Origin: DASRDR01 sp963812945 [NCBI: uncultured Candidatus Rokubacteria bacterium]
Lineage (GTDB): Bacteria > Methylomirabilota > Methylomirabilia > Rokubacteriales
Length of the DNA stretch: 64,000 bases
Assembly (NCBI GenBank): GCA_963812945.1
Contig: CAWEXD010000004.1
Span: 124,001-188,000 of the forward strand
Direction of reading: 5' to 3'
Shown here: piece after piece, positions 20,604-28,422 of the stretch
Position numbering within the stretch: the first letter of the stretch is position 1
Layout: each line of letters opens with the position of its first letter
Program-made: the position numbers and the translations under genes
Notes under the pieces: generated by a model
Told to the model about the DNA's origin: nothing
The model's input: the letters and a program-made list of their open reading frames with translations, nothing else
Databases searched by the model: none

Positions 20604-21470
20604 ATGCCTCGCCCCATCGCGACCGCGACGATCGCGTTCGGCCTCGTGTCGATCCCCGTGGGCATCTACACGGCGACCAGCTCCAAGGCCGTCGGCTTCA
20701 ACCTGCTCCACGCGCGGTGCGGGACGCGCATCCAGCACCGGAACTGGTGTCCGACGTGCCAGCGGCTCGTCGAGCGTGCGGATCTCGTGCGAGGGTTCCC
20801 GATCGGCCGGAGCAAGTACGCCCGGTTCACCGAGGCCGAGCTCGAGGCCCTAGAGAAGGACGGCAGCCGGGTGATCGAGATCAGCGCGTTCGTGCCGCTC
20901 TCCACGGTGGACCCGATCTACTACGAGAACACGCACTACCTCGGCCCCCGCGAGCGGGGCGAGAAGCCCTACCGGCTCCTCACCGAGGCCATGCGCCAGA
21001 CGGAGCGGGTCGCCGTCGGCTCGGTCGTCCTGCGGGGCAAGCAGCACCTGGTCCTCCTGCGCCCGATGTCACGAGGGCTGGTGCTCCACCAGCTCTACTA
21101 CGCCGACGAGGTCCGGGACTTCGACGAGATCGACCCCGGGGAGCGCGGCCGCGTGGCCGAGACCGAGCTCGCGCTGGCGAAGCGGCTCATCGCCGGCCTC
21201 GCCGCCAAGGCCTTCGACCCCGCGGCCTACCCGGACACGTATCGCGAGCGCATCCTGGCGCTGGTGAAACGGAAGGCGGCGGGACGCGACGTCACGATCG
21301 CGCCGGAGACGGAGGCACCGGCCACGACGCTGGATCTCATGGACGCGCTCAAGCGGAGCCTGGAGCGCAAGGCGCCGTCGAAGGCCGCGCGCGGCGGCCG
21401 AGCGGCCGCCCCACCCGTCGACATCGCCCAGGCACGAGCGCGGCGGAGCAGGCGGGCCCGCGCGTCGTAG
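20604..21470 (+). CDS. ku: Non-homologous end-joining protein Ku
   Basis: The 288-residue product begins PIATATIAFGLVSIPVGIYTA and contains YFVPLSTVDPIYYENTHYLGP-type sequence (FVPLSTVDPIYYENTHYL here), PYRLLTEAM and VLLRPMSRGLVLHQLYYADEV (in part), all standard for bacterial Ku. It forms a homodimeric ring that binds DNA ends and recruits ligase LigD. The last 50 residues are Lys/Arg/Ala-rich, like the basic tails that help Ku bind DNA. An early C-x2-C pair (WCPTC) resembles the small zinc-like motif in some members. No ligD is in the window. Confidence 0.95.
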   Translation: MPRPIATATIAFGLVSIPVGIYTATSSKAVGFNLLHARCGTRIQHRNWCPTCQRLVERADLVRGFPIGRSKYARFTEAELEALEKDGSRVIEISAFVPLSTVDPIYYENTHYLGPRERGEKPYRLLTEAMRQTERVAVGSVVLRGKQHLVLLRPMSRGLVLHQLYYADEVRDFDEIDPGERGRVAETELALAKRLIAGLAAKAFDPAAYPDTYRERILALVKRKAAGRDVTIAPETEAPATTLDLMDALKRSLERKAPSKAARGGRAAAPPVDIAQARARRSRRARAS

Positions 21471-21490
21471 GCGAAGTCCGCGGGAGCTGG

Positions 21491-22840
21491 TCAGGCGGCC
21501 AGCCGCTCCACCCGCTCGTCGTGCGCAAGGAAGGGGTCCTCGCAGACCACGATCTGGCTCTCCGGCGCCGTGGTGCGCACGTAGGCCCAGTCCACCTGAT
21601 AGTCCCAGCCGCGGAGGTTCGCACGCCGGATGAAATCCCCTCGCAGGCGGGCGCGGGTGGTTTGCGGCGGGCGGTGCCTGGCGCGCTCGACGACCTCGTC
21701 CCGAACCAGCGTCTCGACCTCGCCGCGACGGGCGAGGAGATGGTAGAGCCCGCGGGCCGACCGGACGTCATGATACTGGAGGTCGAGGAGGCGCACGCGG
21801 GGGTCCTCGAGCGACGAGCCGTGCCGCGCGACGTATCGGTCGATGAGGCGCTTCTTGATGACCCAGTCCACGTGGCGATCCGCCGCCATCGGGTCCCGGG
21901 CGAGCCGGGTCAGGACGTCGTCCCAGCGCGCCAGCAGCGCCAGGGCGCTCGCGTCGGCTCCCGCCCGGCGCACGTGGGCCTGACACGCTTCCAGATAGAC
22001 GAGCTGGATCTCGAGGCCAGTGAAGGCGCGACCGTCCCGCAGACGCACGCGCTGGCGGAGCGTCGGGTCCCGGGAGATCGCGCGCAGCGCGCCAACGGGG
22101 GACTCGAGGCCGAGGTCTTCCTGGAAGCATCCGTCCTCGATCATGTCGAGCACCAGCGCGGTCGTGCCGACCTTCAGGTAGGTCGTCACCTCGGACATGC
22201 TGGAATCGCCGACGATCACGTGCAGACGGCGGAATCGCTCACCGTCGGCGTGGGGCTCGTCGCGGGTGTTGATCATCGGCCGGCCGGCGACCGTCGTGCC
22301 CGAGACCTCGTCGGCGATGTGCTCGGCTCGCTGGCTGAGGTGGTACTCGAACCCCGCCGGCCCGCGGTGGATCCGCCCCGCCCCGGTCAGGATCTGACGG
22401 CTCACGAAGAAGGGAACGAGCGCTTCCACCAGGTGCGGAAACGACGTGTGCCGGGACACGAGATAGTTCTCGTGACAGCCGTAGGAGTTCCCGGCCGAGT
22501 CGGTGTTGTTCTTGAACACCTGGATGCGACCCGAGACCTTGTGCTCCGCGAGCCGGCGGTCGGCGCGCCGCACGAGGTCCTCGATGATCCGTTCCCCCGC
22601 CCGGTCGTAGGCCACGAGGTCGAGGAGATCGTCGCACTCCGGCGTCGCGTATTCCGGGTGGAACCCGGTGTCCACGTAGAGGCGGGCGCCATTCTCCAGG
22701 AAGACGTTCGGGTATCGCGCGCTCGGGACGAGCTCGTCGAAGAGGTACCGGGCGAGCACCTCGGGCGTCAGGACGGACTGGCCGTCCCACGTGCAGATGG
22801 CCCCGTACTCGCTCTCGAGGCCGAAGATCCGGCGCCTCAT
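21491..22840 (-). CDS. pafA: Pup-protein ligase PafA
   Basis: The 449-residue product belongs to the PafA/Dop carboxylate-amine ligase-like family. MRRRIFGLESEYGA holds the catalytic Glu motif. FLENGARLYVD, HPEYATPECD, FKNNTDSAGNSYGCHENYLVSRH (in part), INTRDEPHAD and RLHVIVGDSSMSE follow. The C-terminal PPQTTRARLRGDFIRRA and VVCEDPFLAHDERVERL favour PafA over Dop. PafA joins the C-terminal Glu of Pup to substrate lysines. Pup, Dop, Mpa and proteasome genes are not in the window. The ATG at 22840 lies 13 bases beyond a sigma-54-like promoter; a GTG immediately before it is an equal alternative. Confidence 0.9.
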   Translation of the reverse strand: MRRRIFGLESEYGAICTWDGQSVLTPEVLARYLFDELVPSARYPNVFLENGARLYVDTGFHPEYATPECDDLLDLVAYDRAGERIIEDLVRRADRRLAEHKVSGRIQVFKNNTDSAGNSYGCHENYLVSRHTSFPHLVEALVPFFVSRQILTGAGRIHRGPAGFEYHLSQRAEHIADEVSGTTVAGRPMINTRDEPHADGERFRRLHVIVGDSSMSEVTTYLKVGTTALVLDMIEDGCFQEDLGLESPVGALRAISRDPTLRQRVRLRDGRAFTGLEIQLVYLEACQAHVRRAGADASALALLARWDDVLTRLARDPMAADRHVDWVIKKRLIDRYVARHGSSLEDPRVRLLDLQYHDVRSARGLYHLLARRGEVETLVRDEVVERARHRPPQTTRARLRGDFIRRANLRGWDYQVDWAYVRTTAPESQIVVCEDPFLAHDERVERLAA

Positions 22841-22853
22841 CACCCCAGGAGGT

Positions 22854-22869
22854 AGCAAGCCGCGTGCCC
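22854..22869 (-). promoter_or_regulatory. Sigma-54 type promoter of pafA
   Basis: The minus strand reads GGGCACGCGGCTTGCT, a consensus match except for the first base. The pafA ATG is 13 bases beyond, so the message would be nearly leaderless. The nearest palindrome pair is about 400 bases upstream (23274-23305). Confidence 0.65.
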
Positions 22870-22898
22870 CGGTGCACTTGGCCCGTGCTCCCCTCCGG

Positions 22899-23152
22899 GA
22901 CAACTACGTCCTCCTGCTCGCCGTCTTCAGGATGGCGGGCAAGCGGACACTCGCCCACACCACGACGTTCGACCTGGTCCTGCTCCTGATCATCAGCGAA
23001 GCGGTCTCGAACGGTCTGACAGGATCCGACTACTCGATCACGAACGCGGCGCTCATCGTCGTGACCCTGATCCTCGCTGACATCGGACTGTCCCGGATGA
23101 AGCGGCGATCTCCACACCTGGAAGCGCTGATCGACGGTCTGCCCCTCGAGCG
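22899..23152 (+). pseudogene. Fragment of a DUF421 (YetF-like) membrane protein
   Basis: This stretch encodes NYVLLLAVFRMAGKRTLAHT and TTFDLVLLLIISEAVSNGLTG, then SITNAALIVVTLILADIGLS and RRSPHLEALIDGLPL. That is the core membrane part of DUF421 proteins. The usual first membrane helix and the whole soluble C-terminal half are missing. The frame runs on to 23303 with unrelated Arg-rich sequence. No proper start codon or ribosome binding site is present. It is most likely a remnant left by deletion between pafA and the gas vesicle operon. Confidence 0.6.
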
Positions 23153-23273
23153 GAGAGAGCTCGGTCATCCCCCAACGCCCCGAGAACGATGGTCCGAGGC
23201 CCTCCGACACCGGCGAGACGCGGCCCGTCGGGCGCGGAGCGGCAGGTCCGCGGCCGGCGGACCGGCGTTTCCC

Positions 23274-23305
23274 CGACAGCACGTCGCGCACGCGACACAT
23301 TGACG
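23274..23305. promoter_or_regulatory. Paired palindromic sites between pafA and the gas vesicle operon
   Basis: CGACAGCACGTCG (23274-23286) and CGACACATTGACG (23293-23305) again start 19 bases apart. They are 223 bases from the plus-strand promoter at 23529 and 404 bases from the pafA promoter, further than at other loci. Confidence 0.45.
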
Positions 23306-23528
23306 CCGTCTGGGCAAGGCCTGCCCCATCCGCGGCTGTTCCACCTGGCCAGTTCGCCGGGGGCCAAGCGCCCGGAAACAGCTCGGTGGCAGCCTGGGCC
23401 ACATCGGTCAAACCTCGCGCCCCAGGCGCACCTCAGAGCCGCCCAGACGTTGGACATCCCCGCGCCGAGCGGGTCGGTTCCGCGCAAGAGGGAACGCGAT
23501 AGGCGATCGCCGAGCCGCGTCGCACGCG

Positions 23529-23544
23529 GGGCACATCGCTTGCA
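23529..23544 (+). promoter_or_regulatory. Sigma-54 type promoter of the gas vesicle operon
   Basis: GGGCACATCGCTTGCA matches the consensus except for the first base. It faces the first gvp gene with a leader of about 240 bases. Confidence 0.55.
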
Positions 23545-23797
23545 CGAGCGGAGCCGAACCGTGATCCGGAGGATCCACCCGGAGGTGGCAATGCCCGCCG
23601 AGCCGATCGATTCGCATGCGGCCCCAGCCGGGCCCGGCTTGCCCCGACGCGAGCGACCCCGCCTTGCGGCAGGTCGGAGGGTCGACTATGCTGGCACCGC
23701 TTCGGGACCGTCGCCTGCGCGGGGTCGGTCCCAGACCGTCAATCGTCCCGAGAGCCCGGTTCGCGGGATCTTCGCGTGAAGGGGGCCTGGGCAGAGC

Positions 23798-24160
23798 ATG
23801 CGCAGCGACCTGCCGATCGGAGCGCAGCGAGGCACCGGTCTCGTCGACGTGCTCGACCGGGTCCTCGACAAGGGTCTCCTCATCGCGGGGGACATCCGGA
23901 TCTCGCTGGCCGAAGTCGAGCTCCTCACCATCCGCATCCGGCTGATCGTGTGCTCGATCGACAAGGCCCAGGAGATCGGGCTGGACTGGTGGAAGTACGA
24001 CCGGAACCTGGCCCCGGGGAGCCGGGCCTTGGCTGGAGAAACGGAAGCCCTGCGCCGTCAGGTGAGGCTTCTCGAGCGCCGCATCGCCGCCCTGGCCGCG
24101 CGGTCCGCGCCCACCGGGCGCAGAGCGCCGCGCAAGCGGGCCGCCTCCACAGGAGGATGA
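23798..24160 (+). CDS. Gas vesicle structural protein, GvpJ-like (GvpA family)
   Basis: The 120-residue product contains the GvpA-family core [34 protein letters not shown] (in part), followed by CSIDKAQEIGLDWW, which is typical of GvpJ rather than the main shell protein GvpA. The core forms the helix-strand-strand-helix wedge that builds the gas vesicle wall or its tips. A 50-residue charged tail (coiled-coil-like, then Arg/Ala-rich) follows. It is the first gene of the operon, and the next gvp gene starts three bases after its stop. Assignment to J versus another minor GvpA paralogue is tentative. Confidence 0.85.
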   Translation: MRSDLPIGAQRGTGLVDVLDRVLDKGLLIAGDIRISLAEVELLTIRIRLIVCSIDKAQEIGLDWWKYDRNLAPGSRALAGETEALRRQVRLLERRIAALAARSAPTGRRAPRKRAASTGG

Positions 24161-24163
24161 GCA

Positions 24164-24511
24164 ATGGCCGTTGAGCGCACCACGGGCGGCACCAGCCTCA
24201 TCGACGTCCTCGACCGGGTCCTGGACAAGGGCATCGTCATCGACGCCTGGGTCCGCGTGTCGCTCGTCGGGATCGACTTGATCACCGTCGAGGCTCGCGT
24301 GGTCGTGGCGTCGATCGACACGTACCTGAAGTACTCGGAGTCGATGGCGCAAGTGTCGCCCTTGTCTCGGCCCGCCGCGGTCGCCTCCCAGGCGGCGGTC
24401 CTGGCCGAGAACGCCGCCCTGCGCGCGCAGCTCGCCGCAACTCCTTCCCGCTCGCGCATCCGTCGGCCCGCTCGCGCCCGGCGGCGGCGCCGGACGCCTC
24501 AGCCGGCCTAG
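24164..24511 (+). CDS. gvpA: Gas vesicle structural protein GvpA, with long C-terminal extension
   Basis: The first 60 residues ([52 protein letters not shown]) are a near-textbook GvpA, the hydrophobic wall protein that assembles into the ribs of the gas vesicle. GvpA proteins are usually about 70 residues. This one is 115, with an Ala/Gln/Arg-rich tail ending in a very basic stretch ([13 protein letters not shown]). The extension could lie on the outer face, or processing could remove it. A GGAGGA ribosome binding site precedes the ATG. The next gene, a histidine kinase, begins four bases after the stop. Confidence 0.92.
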   Translation: MAVERTTGGTSLIDVLDRVLDKGIVIDAWVRVSLVGIDLITVEARVVVASIDTYLKYSESMAQVSPLSRPAAVASQAAVLAENAALRAQLAATPSRSRIRRPARARRRRRTPQPA

Positions 24512-24514
24512 GTC

Positions 24515-26656
24515 GTGGCTCGCGGCGCTGCGTCCGTGCGAGCGCCGCGATCCTCGGAGCCTCGCCCGGACGAACGGGTCGCCCTCCTGGAGTACCTGCT
24601 CGCCACCGAGGACCAGCTGGAGATGGCCAGCCGCTCTCTCGAGTGGCTCGGCGCGCACGGCGGGATGCAGGAAGGCCACTGTCTGGTGGTCGACACGGAG
24701 CGAACGCGCCTGGTCCACCTGGTCAGCCACGGCACGCCTCTCGGCGCGCCTGACGGCTTCGTGGTCGACCTCGAGGCCCGCGACCACCCGCTGATCCGCG
24801 CGCTCTCCGGGTCCCGGCCGGTCGTGCTGAAGGTGGGGGCCGACCTGCCGCTCCAGCGACGGGCTCCACTCCTGGCCGTGCCGCTCCACGGTGCCGCGCC
24901 TCGGGAAAATGCGCCCGCAGGTCTGCTGCTGATGCGTCCCGTCACGCTGAACCCCAACGAGCTGGAATGGGTGTCCCAGTTCCTCGGCTACCGGCTCGAG
25001 CGCTCGCGGCTCCGCACGACGAGTGTCGAGGTCGAGCGACGGCTCCGACGGGAGCGGGATCTCCTGCAGAGCATCCTCGACCGGGTGACGGATCCGATCC
25101 TCCTGACCGACGCCGAAGGGCGCATGGTCGTGGCGAACGCGGGGGCCGAGCGCCTGTTCGCGGCGCGGGACGACGAGAGCGAGGGCCGGCGGCGGGCGGT
25201 GGCCATCAACAACATGCTGTTCTCGTCGGCGCTCGGTCGCAGCGCGGTGGAGCCGGTGGCGCCGTCGCCGCGCGAGCTCCTGCTGGTGGATCCGACCGAA
25301 GGGACGGATCTCCTGTTCGAGCTCCTGAGCACCACGGCCGGGGACGCCCGCATGGGCATGGGCATCGTGTCCATCCTGCGGAACGTGTCCGACCTTCGGC
25401 GCGCGACCGAGGAGATTCAGGACAACTACCGGAAGCTCCGAGCCGCGGAGGCGGAAGTCCGGGCCGAGCGCGATCGGCTGGACCTCGTCATCGACTCCGT
25501 CGCCGACCCCATCCTGGTCACCGGCCCTTCGGGCAACCTCGTCATGATGAACGCGCCCGCCGAGCGTCTGTTCGTGGCCTCCAACGACACGAGCCTGGCC
25601 GAGACCCAGCGCGTCCAGGCGAACGACGCCAACTTCACCTCGTTCGTGTCGAACCTCCTCTTCGGTCAGAGCGGAGAGTCCCGGTACCAGGGCGGCATCA
25701 ACCTCGTCGCCCCGAACACCGGCCGGCCCATCCCGATGGAGGCGGTGTCGGGCAACGTGTACGGGGACGGGGAAGAAGTCTCCGCGATCGTCACCATCCT
25801 CCACGACCGGACGGAGGCCATCGAGCGCGAGCACCTCTACGAGCAGCTCAAGGCGGCCTCCGCCCAGCTGGAGCGGCGGGTCCAGGAGGCGACGTCGGCG
25901 CTGGTCCACCACAACGAGCTGCTCCGCCGCCAGGCCATCGAGCTCGAGCAGGCCTCCATAGCAAAGTCCCAGTTCCTGGCGAACGTCTCTCACGACGTGC
26001 GGACGCCGCTGAATGCCATCCTCGGCTACACGAGCCTCCTGCTCCGGGGCGTGTCGGGCGAGCTCGAGCCGGCGCAGCGGGAGTCTCTCGTCCGCGTCGA
26101 CGCGAATGCGCGGCATCTCCTCAGCCTGATCAACGAGATCCTGGACATCACGCGCATCGAGGCCGGGAAGATGCCCGTCCGTCTCTCCTCGATCAAGCTG
26201 CGCGAGCTGATCGGGGAGATCATGACCGAGGTGGAGCCGCTCATCACGGGCTCGAACCTCGAGGTGACCGCGAAGATCCCGCCCGGGCTCTCGGTGATTC
26301 GGAGCGATCGCCAGAAGGTCAAGCAGATCCTCCTGAATCTCCTGACCAACGCCCTCAAGTTCACGCCACGGGGGTCGGTGACCGTGACCTGCACGCACCA
26401 CCACCCTCGCCGGGAGATCGCCATCGCCGTCATCGACACGGGTATCGGCATCGCGGAGGCCGACCAGGCGCGGATCTTCGAGGCCTTCTCCCAGGCCGAT
26501 CCGGTCCCGACGCGGGAGACCGGGGGCACCGGCCTCGGTCTCGCCATCTGCCAGCGTCTCGCGGCCGTGCTCGGCGGGCGGATCACCCTCCGGAGCAAGG
26601 TCCGTCAGGGCTCCACGTTCACCCTGATCATCCCCCTGGGAATGAAGCGCCGATGA
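24515..26656 (+). CDS. Hybrid-free sensor histidine kinase (GAF-like, two PAS) inside the gas vesicle operon
   Basis: The 713-residue protein starts at GTG 24515. Residues about 20-170 look like a GAF sensor. Two PAS-like domains follow (LLQSILDRVTDPILLTDAEG and LVIDSVADPILVTGPSGN). A coiled-coil leads to the H-box SQFLANVSHDVRTPLNAILG, then an N-box LLNLLTNALKF, a G1 box DTGIGI and a G2 box GTGLGLAICQRLAA. There is no membrane segment, so it senses a cytoplasmic signal. Its gene sits between gvpA and gvpL and overlaps the receiver gene by four bases. Kinases are not standard parts of gvp operons. It may control assembly or expression according to an intracellular cue such as redox or ligand state. 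Confidence 0.9.
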   Translation: MARGAASVRAPRSSEPRPDERVALLEYLLATEDQLEMASRSLEWLGAHGGMQEGHCLVVDTERTRLVHLVSHGTPLGAPDGFVVDLEARDHPLIRALSGSRPVVLKVGADLPLQRRAPLLAVPLHGAAPRENAPAGLLLMRPVTLNPNELEWVSQFLGYRLERSRLRTTSVEVERRLRRERDLLQSILDRVTDPILLTDAEGRMVVANAGAERLFAARDDESEGRRRAVAINNMLFSSALGRSAVEPVAPSPRELLLVDPTEGTDLLFELLSTTAGDARMGMGIVSILRNVSDLRRATEEIQDNYRKLRAAEAEVRAERDRLDLVIDSVADPILVTGPSGNLVMMNAPAERLFVASNDTSLAETQRVQANDANFTSFVSNLLFGQSGESRYQGGINLVAPNTGRPIPMEAVSGNVYGDGEEVSAIVTILHDRTEAIEREHLYEQLKAASAQLERRVQEATSALVHHNELLRRQAIELEQASIAKSQFLANVSHDVRTPLNAILGYTSLLLRGVSGELEPAQRESLVRVDANARHLLSLINEILDITRIEAGKMPVRLSSIKLRELIGEIMTEVEPLITGSNLEVTAKIPPGLSVIRSDRQKVKQILLNLLTNALKFTPRGSVTVTCTHHHPRREIAIAVIDTGIGIAEADQARIFEAFSQADPVPTRETGGTGLGLAICQRLAAVLGGRITLRSKVRQGSTFTLIIPLGMKRR

Positions 26657-27105
26657 CGAAGAAACGCGCCGAGGCCCACGGGACCGTGAAAGAGGCGGGC
26701 GGCGGCGACCAGGAGCCGCTCGTCCTCATCGTGGACGACGTCAAGGACAACCGGACGGTGTACGTTCTCTACCTCAAGTTCTCGGGTTTCCGGGTCGCCG
26801 AGGCCGAGAACGGCGTGGAGGCCATCCGGCAGGCCGAGGCGCTCCTGCCGGACATCATCGTCATGGACCTGTCCCTGCCGGTGATGGATGGCTGGGAGGC
26901 CACCCGGCGTCTCCGGCGCGATCCTCGAACCAAGCGGATCCCCATCGTCGTCCTGACCGGCCATGCCCTGCCGGAGTACGCCCGGACGGCCCGGGAGGCC
27001 GGCTGCGACCTCGTGATCACGAAGCCTTGCCTGCCGGACCAACTCCTGGACGCGATCCGTCGTATCCTTGATGCTCCGAAGCCACGACCGAAGGGCGGGA
27101 GATAG
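26653..27105 (+). CDS. Single-domain response regulator in the gas vesicle operon
   Basis: The 150-residue product is one receiver domain: VLIVDDVKDNRTVY (acidic pocket), phosphoacceptor Asp72 in IIVMDLSLPVMDGWE, Thr in IVVLTGHA and Lys in VITKPC. No DNA-binding output is present. It resembles DivK-type receivers. Its start overlaps the kinase stop (ATGA), so the two form a unit. The gas vesicle gene gvpL begins one base after its stop. It probably works by contacting another protein. Confidence 0.93.
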   Translation: MTKKRAEAHGTVKEAGGGDQEPLVLIVDDVKDNRTVYVLYLKFSGFRVAEAENGVEAIRQAEALLPDIIVMDLSLPVMDGWEATRRLRRDPRTKRIPIVVLTGHALPEYARTAREAGCDLVITKPCLPDQLLDAIRRILDAPKPRPKGGR

Positions 27106-27106
27106 G

Positions 27107-28096
27107 GTGCCCAAGAAGAAGGCGGCCAAGGCGAAGGGTCGGGGTGCCGTGTCGGCCCCGCGTCGGCCCGCGGCCCGCCCGGCTCCGGCGAAACCCGCGG
27201 CTCCGGTCGCACCCCCGGCGGGCCGGAAGCGCGGCGGGGCGCCGTCCGCCGCGGCGCCCGCCATCGGGGCGACGCCGGCGTCGCGCCGGCCGGTCGACGC
27301 CCGGAGCCAGGCCCGCCCGCCTCGCAAGCCCGCCGAGGCCCGGAGCAAGTACGTCTACTGCATCATCCGGAGCTCCCAGCCGCGCCGCTTCGGGGCGATC
27401 GGCCTCGGCGCCGAGCCGACCGAGGTGCACTCGGTCAGCTTCCGCGAGATCGCCGCCGTCGTCTCGGATACTCCGGAAGAGGTGCTGGACGCGACGCGGG
27501 AGAACGTCCTCTCCCACGAGCGCGTCAACGAGACGGTCATGAGGAGCTTCACCGTGATTCCGATGTCCTTCGGGACCGTCTTCAAGACGCCCGACGACAT
27601 CGTGGAGCTCCTGCGGGGAGCCTACGACGCCTTCCAGGACGTGCTCGACAAGATGCAGGACAAGGTGGAATTCGGTCTCAAGGTGCTGTGGGACCGGGAC
27701 GTCATGATCCGCGAGATCGAGAACGACGACGAGGATGTCCGGCAGCTCAAGAACGAGATCACCGTCGTCCGGGGCTCGACCTACTTCGCCCGGATGCAGT
27801 ACGGCCGGCAGATCGACGCGGCGCTGCAGGCGCGATCCGAGCAGTACGTGGCCGACATCTTCGCGCAGCTGAGGGACGTGTCGGTGGCCGCGCGCACCAA
27901 CAAGCCCATCGGCGACAAGATGATCATGAACGGCGCCTTCCTCGTCTCCCGGGACAAGGAGACGGCCTTCGACGCCAAGGTCAAGGAGGTCGGCGCCCTC
28001 TACGACAAGCTCAACTTCCGGTACACGGGCCCGTGGCCGCCGTACAACTTCGTCAACATCCGCCTGAAGCTCGAGCGCGCGCGGGAGTCGGAGTGA
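27107..28096 (+). CDS. Gas vesicle protein GvpL/GvpF, with basic N-terminal extension
   Basis: Reading from GTG 27107, the product is 329 residues. The GvpL/GvpF domain starts near residue 82 with KYVYCIIRSS and ends FRYTGPWPPYNFVNIRL, the diagnostic closing motif. GvpF/L proteins are thought to bind GvpA monomers and prevent their aggregation before assembly. The first 80 residues are a low-complexity Ala/Pro/Lys/Arg stretch, absent from ordinary members. Of the three GvpF/L-like proteins here, this is the most complete. The GTG is chosen because it follows GGGAGATAG and lies one base after the receiver stop; an ATG at 27068 would overlap that gene. Confidence 0.9.
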   Translation: MPKKKAAKAKGRGAVSAPRRPAARPAPAKPAAPVAPPAGRKRGGAPSAAAPAIGATPASRRPVDARSQARPPRKPAEARSKYVYCIIRSSQPRRFGAIGLGAEPTEVHSVSFREIAAVVSDTPEEVLDATRENVLSHERVNETVMRSFTVIPMSFGTVFKTPDDIVELLRGAYDAFQDVLDKMQDKVEFGLKVLWDRDVMIREIENDDEDVRQLKNEITVVRGSTYFARMQYGRQIDAALQARSEQYVADIFAQLRDVSVAARTNKPIGDKMIMNGAFLVSRDKETAFDAKVKEVGALYDKLNFRYTGPWPPYNFVNIRLKLERARESE

Positions 28097-28422
28097 TCAT
28101 CCTCGACACGCTCCTCGTCGGAGGCCTCAAGTTCGTGCTCGGGAAGATCGCGTCCGCGGTGGACGCCGAGTTGTCCGACGACTCGGTGTGGCGGGAGGAG
28201 CTCCTGGCCGCCCAGATGCGCCTGGAGCTCGGCGAGATCACCGAGGCCGAGTTCGCCGAGCGCGAGCAGGAGCTGCTGGCCCGCATCCGGGAGATCCGGG
28301 AGCGCGCGGAGGGGCGCGCGGAGCCGCCCGGGGCGTTCAGGGTCACCGGCGTAGAGGCGAGCGTCCTCGGCGACGACGACGCGCTCGACGAGCGCCGAGA
28401 CCCCCGCGCGCGCGGCCGGTGA
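28093..28422 (+). CDS. gvpG: Gas vesicle protein GvpG
   Basis: The 109-residue product begins at a GTG overlapping the gvpL stop: VIILDTLLVGGLKFVLGKIA, then VWREELLAAQMRLELGEITEAEF (in part) and REQELLARIREIRER. This is the pattern of GvpG, a small helical accessory protein needed for assembly: a hydrophobic start, then an acidic helical region with a GEITEEEF-like turn. The last 35 residues are variable. It overlaps the next gene by four bases as well (GTGA). Confidence 0.88.
   Translation: MIILDTLLVGGLKFVLGKIASAVDAELSDDSVWREELLAAQMRLELGEITEAEFAEREQELLARIREIRERAEGRAEPPGAFRVTGVEASVLGDDDALDERRDPRARGR

Larger units (their letters stand above)
23153..23797. other. Intergenic region before the gas vesicle operon
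   Basis: This 645-base stretch holds the tail of the DUF421 remnant frame, a palindrome pair (23274-23305) and a sigma-54-like promoter (23529-23544). I see no convincing gene. A frame of 62-72 codons ending at 23779 (possible GTG 23561 or ATG 23591) has no recognisable features. Confidence 0.6.

Noticed and set aside
21491-22840. Dop (Pup deamidase/depupylase) instead of PafA
   Set aside because: The C-terminal and central motifs fit PafA better; a phylogeny would settle it.
23561-23779. Possible 62-72 codon ORF between the sigma-54 site and the first gvp gene
   Set aside because: No recognisable sequence features, weak start context and Pro/Arg/Ala composition typical of non-coding high-GC frames.
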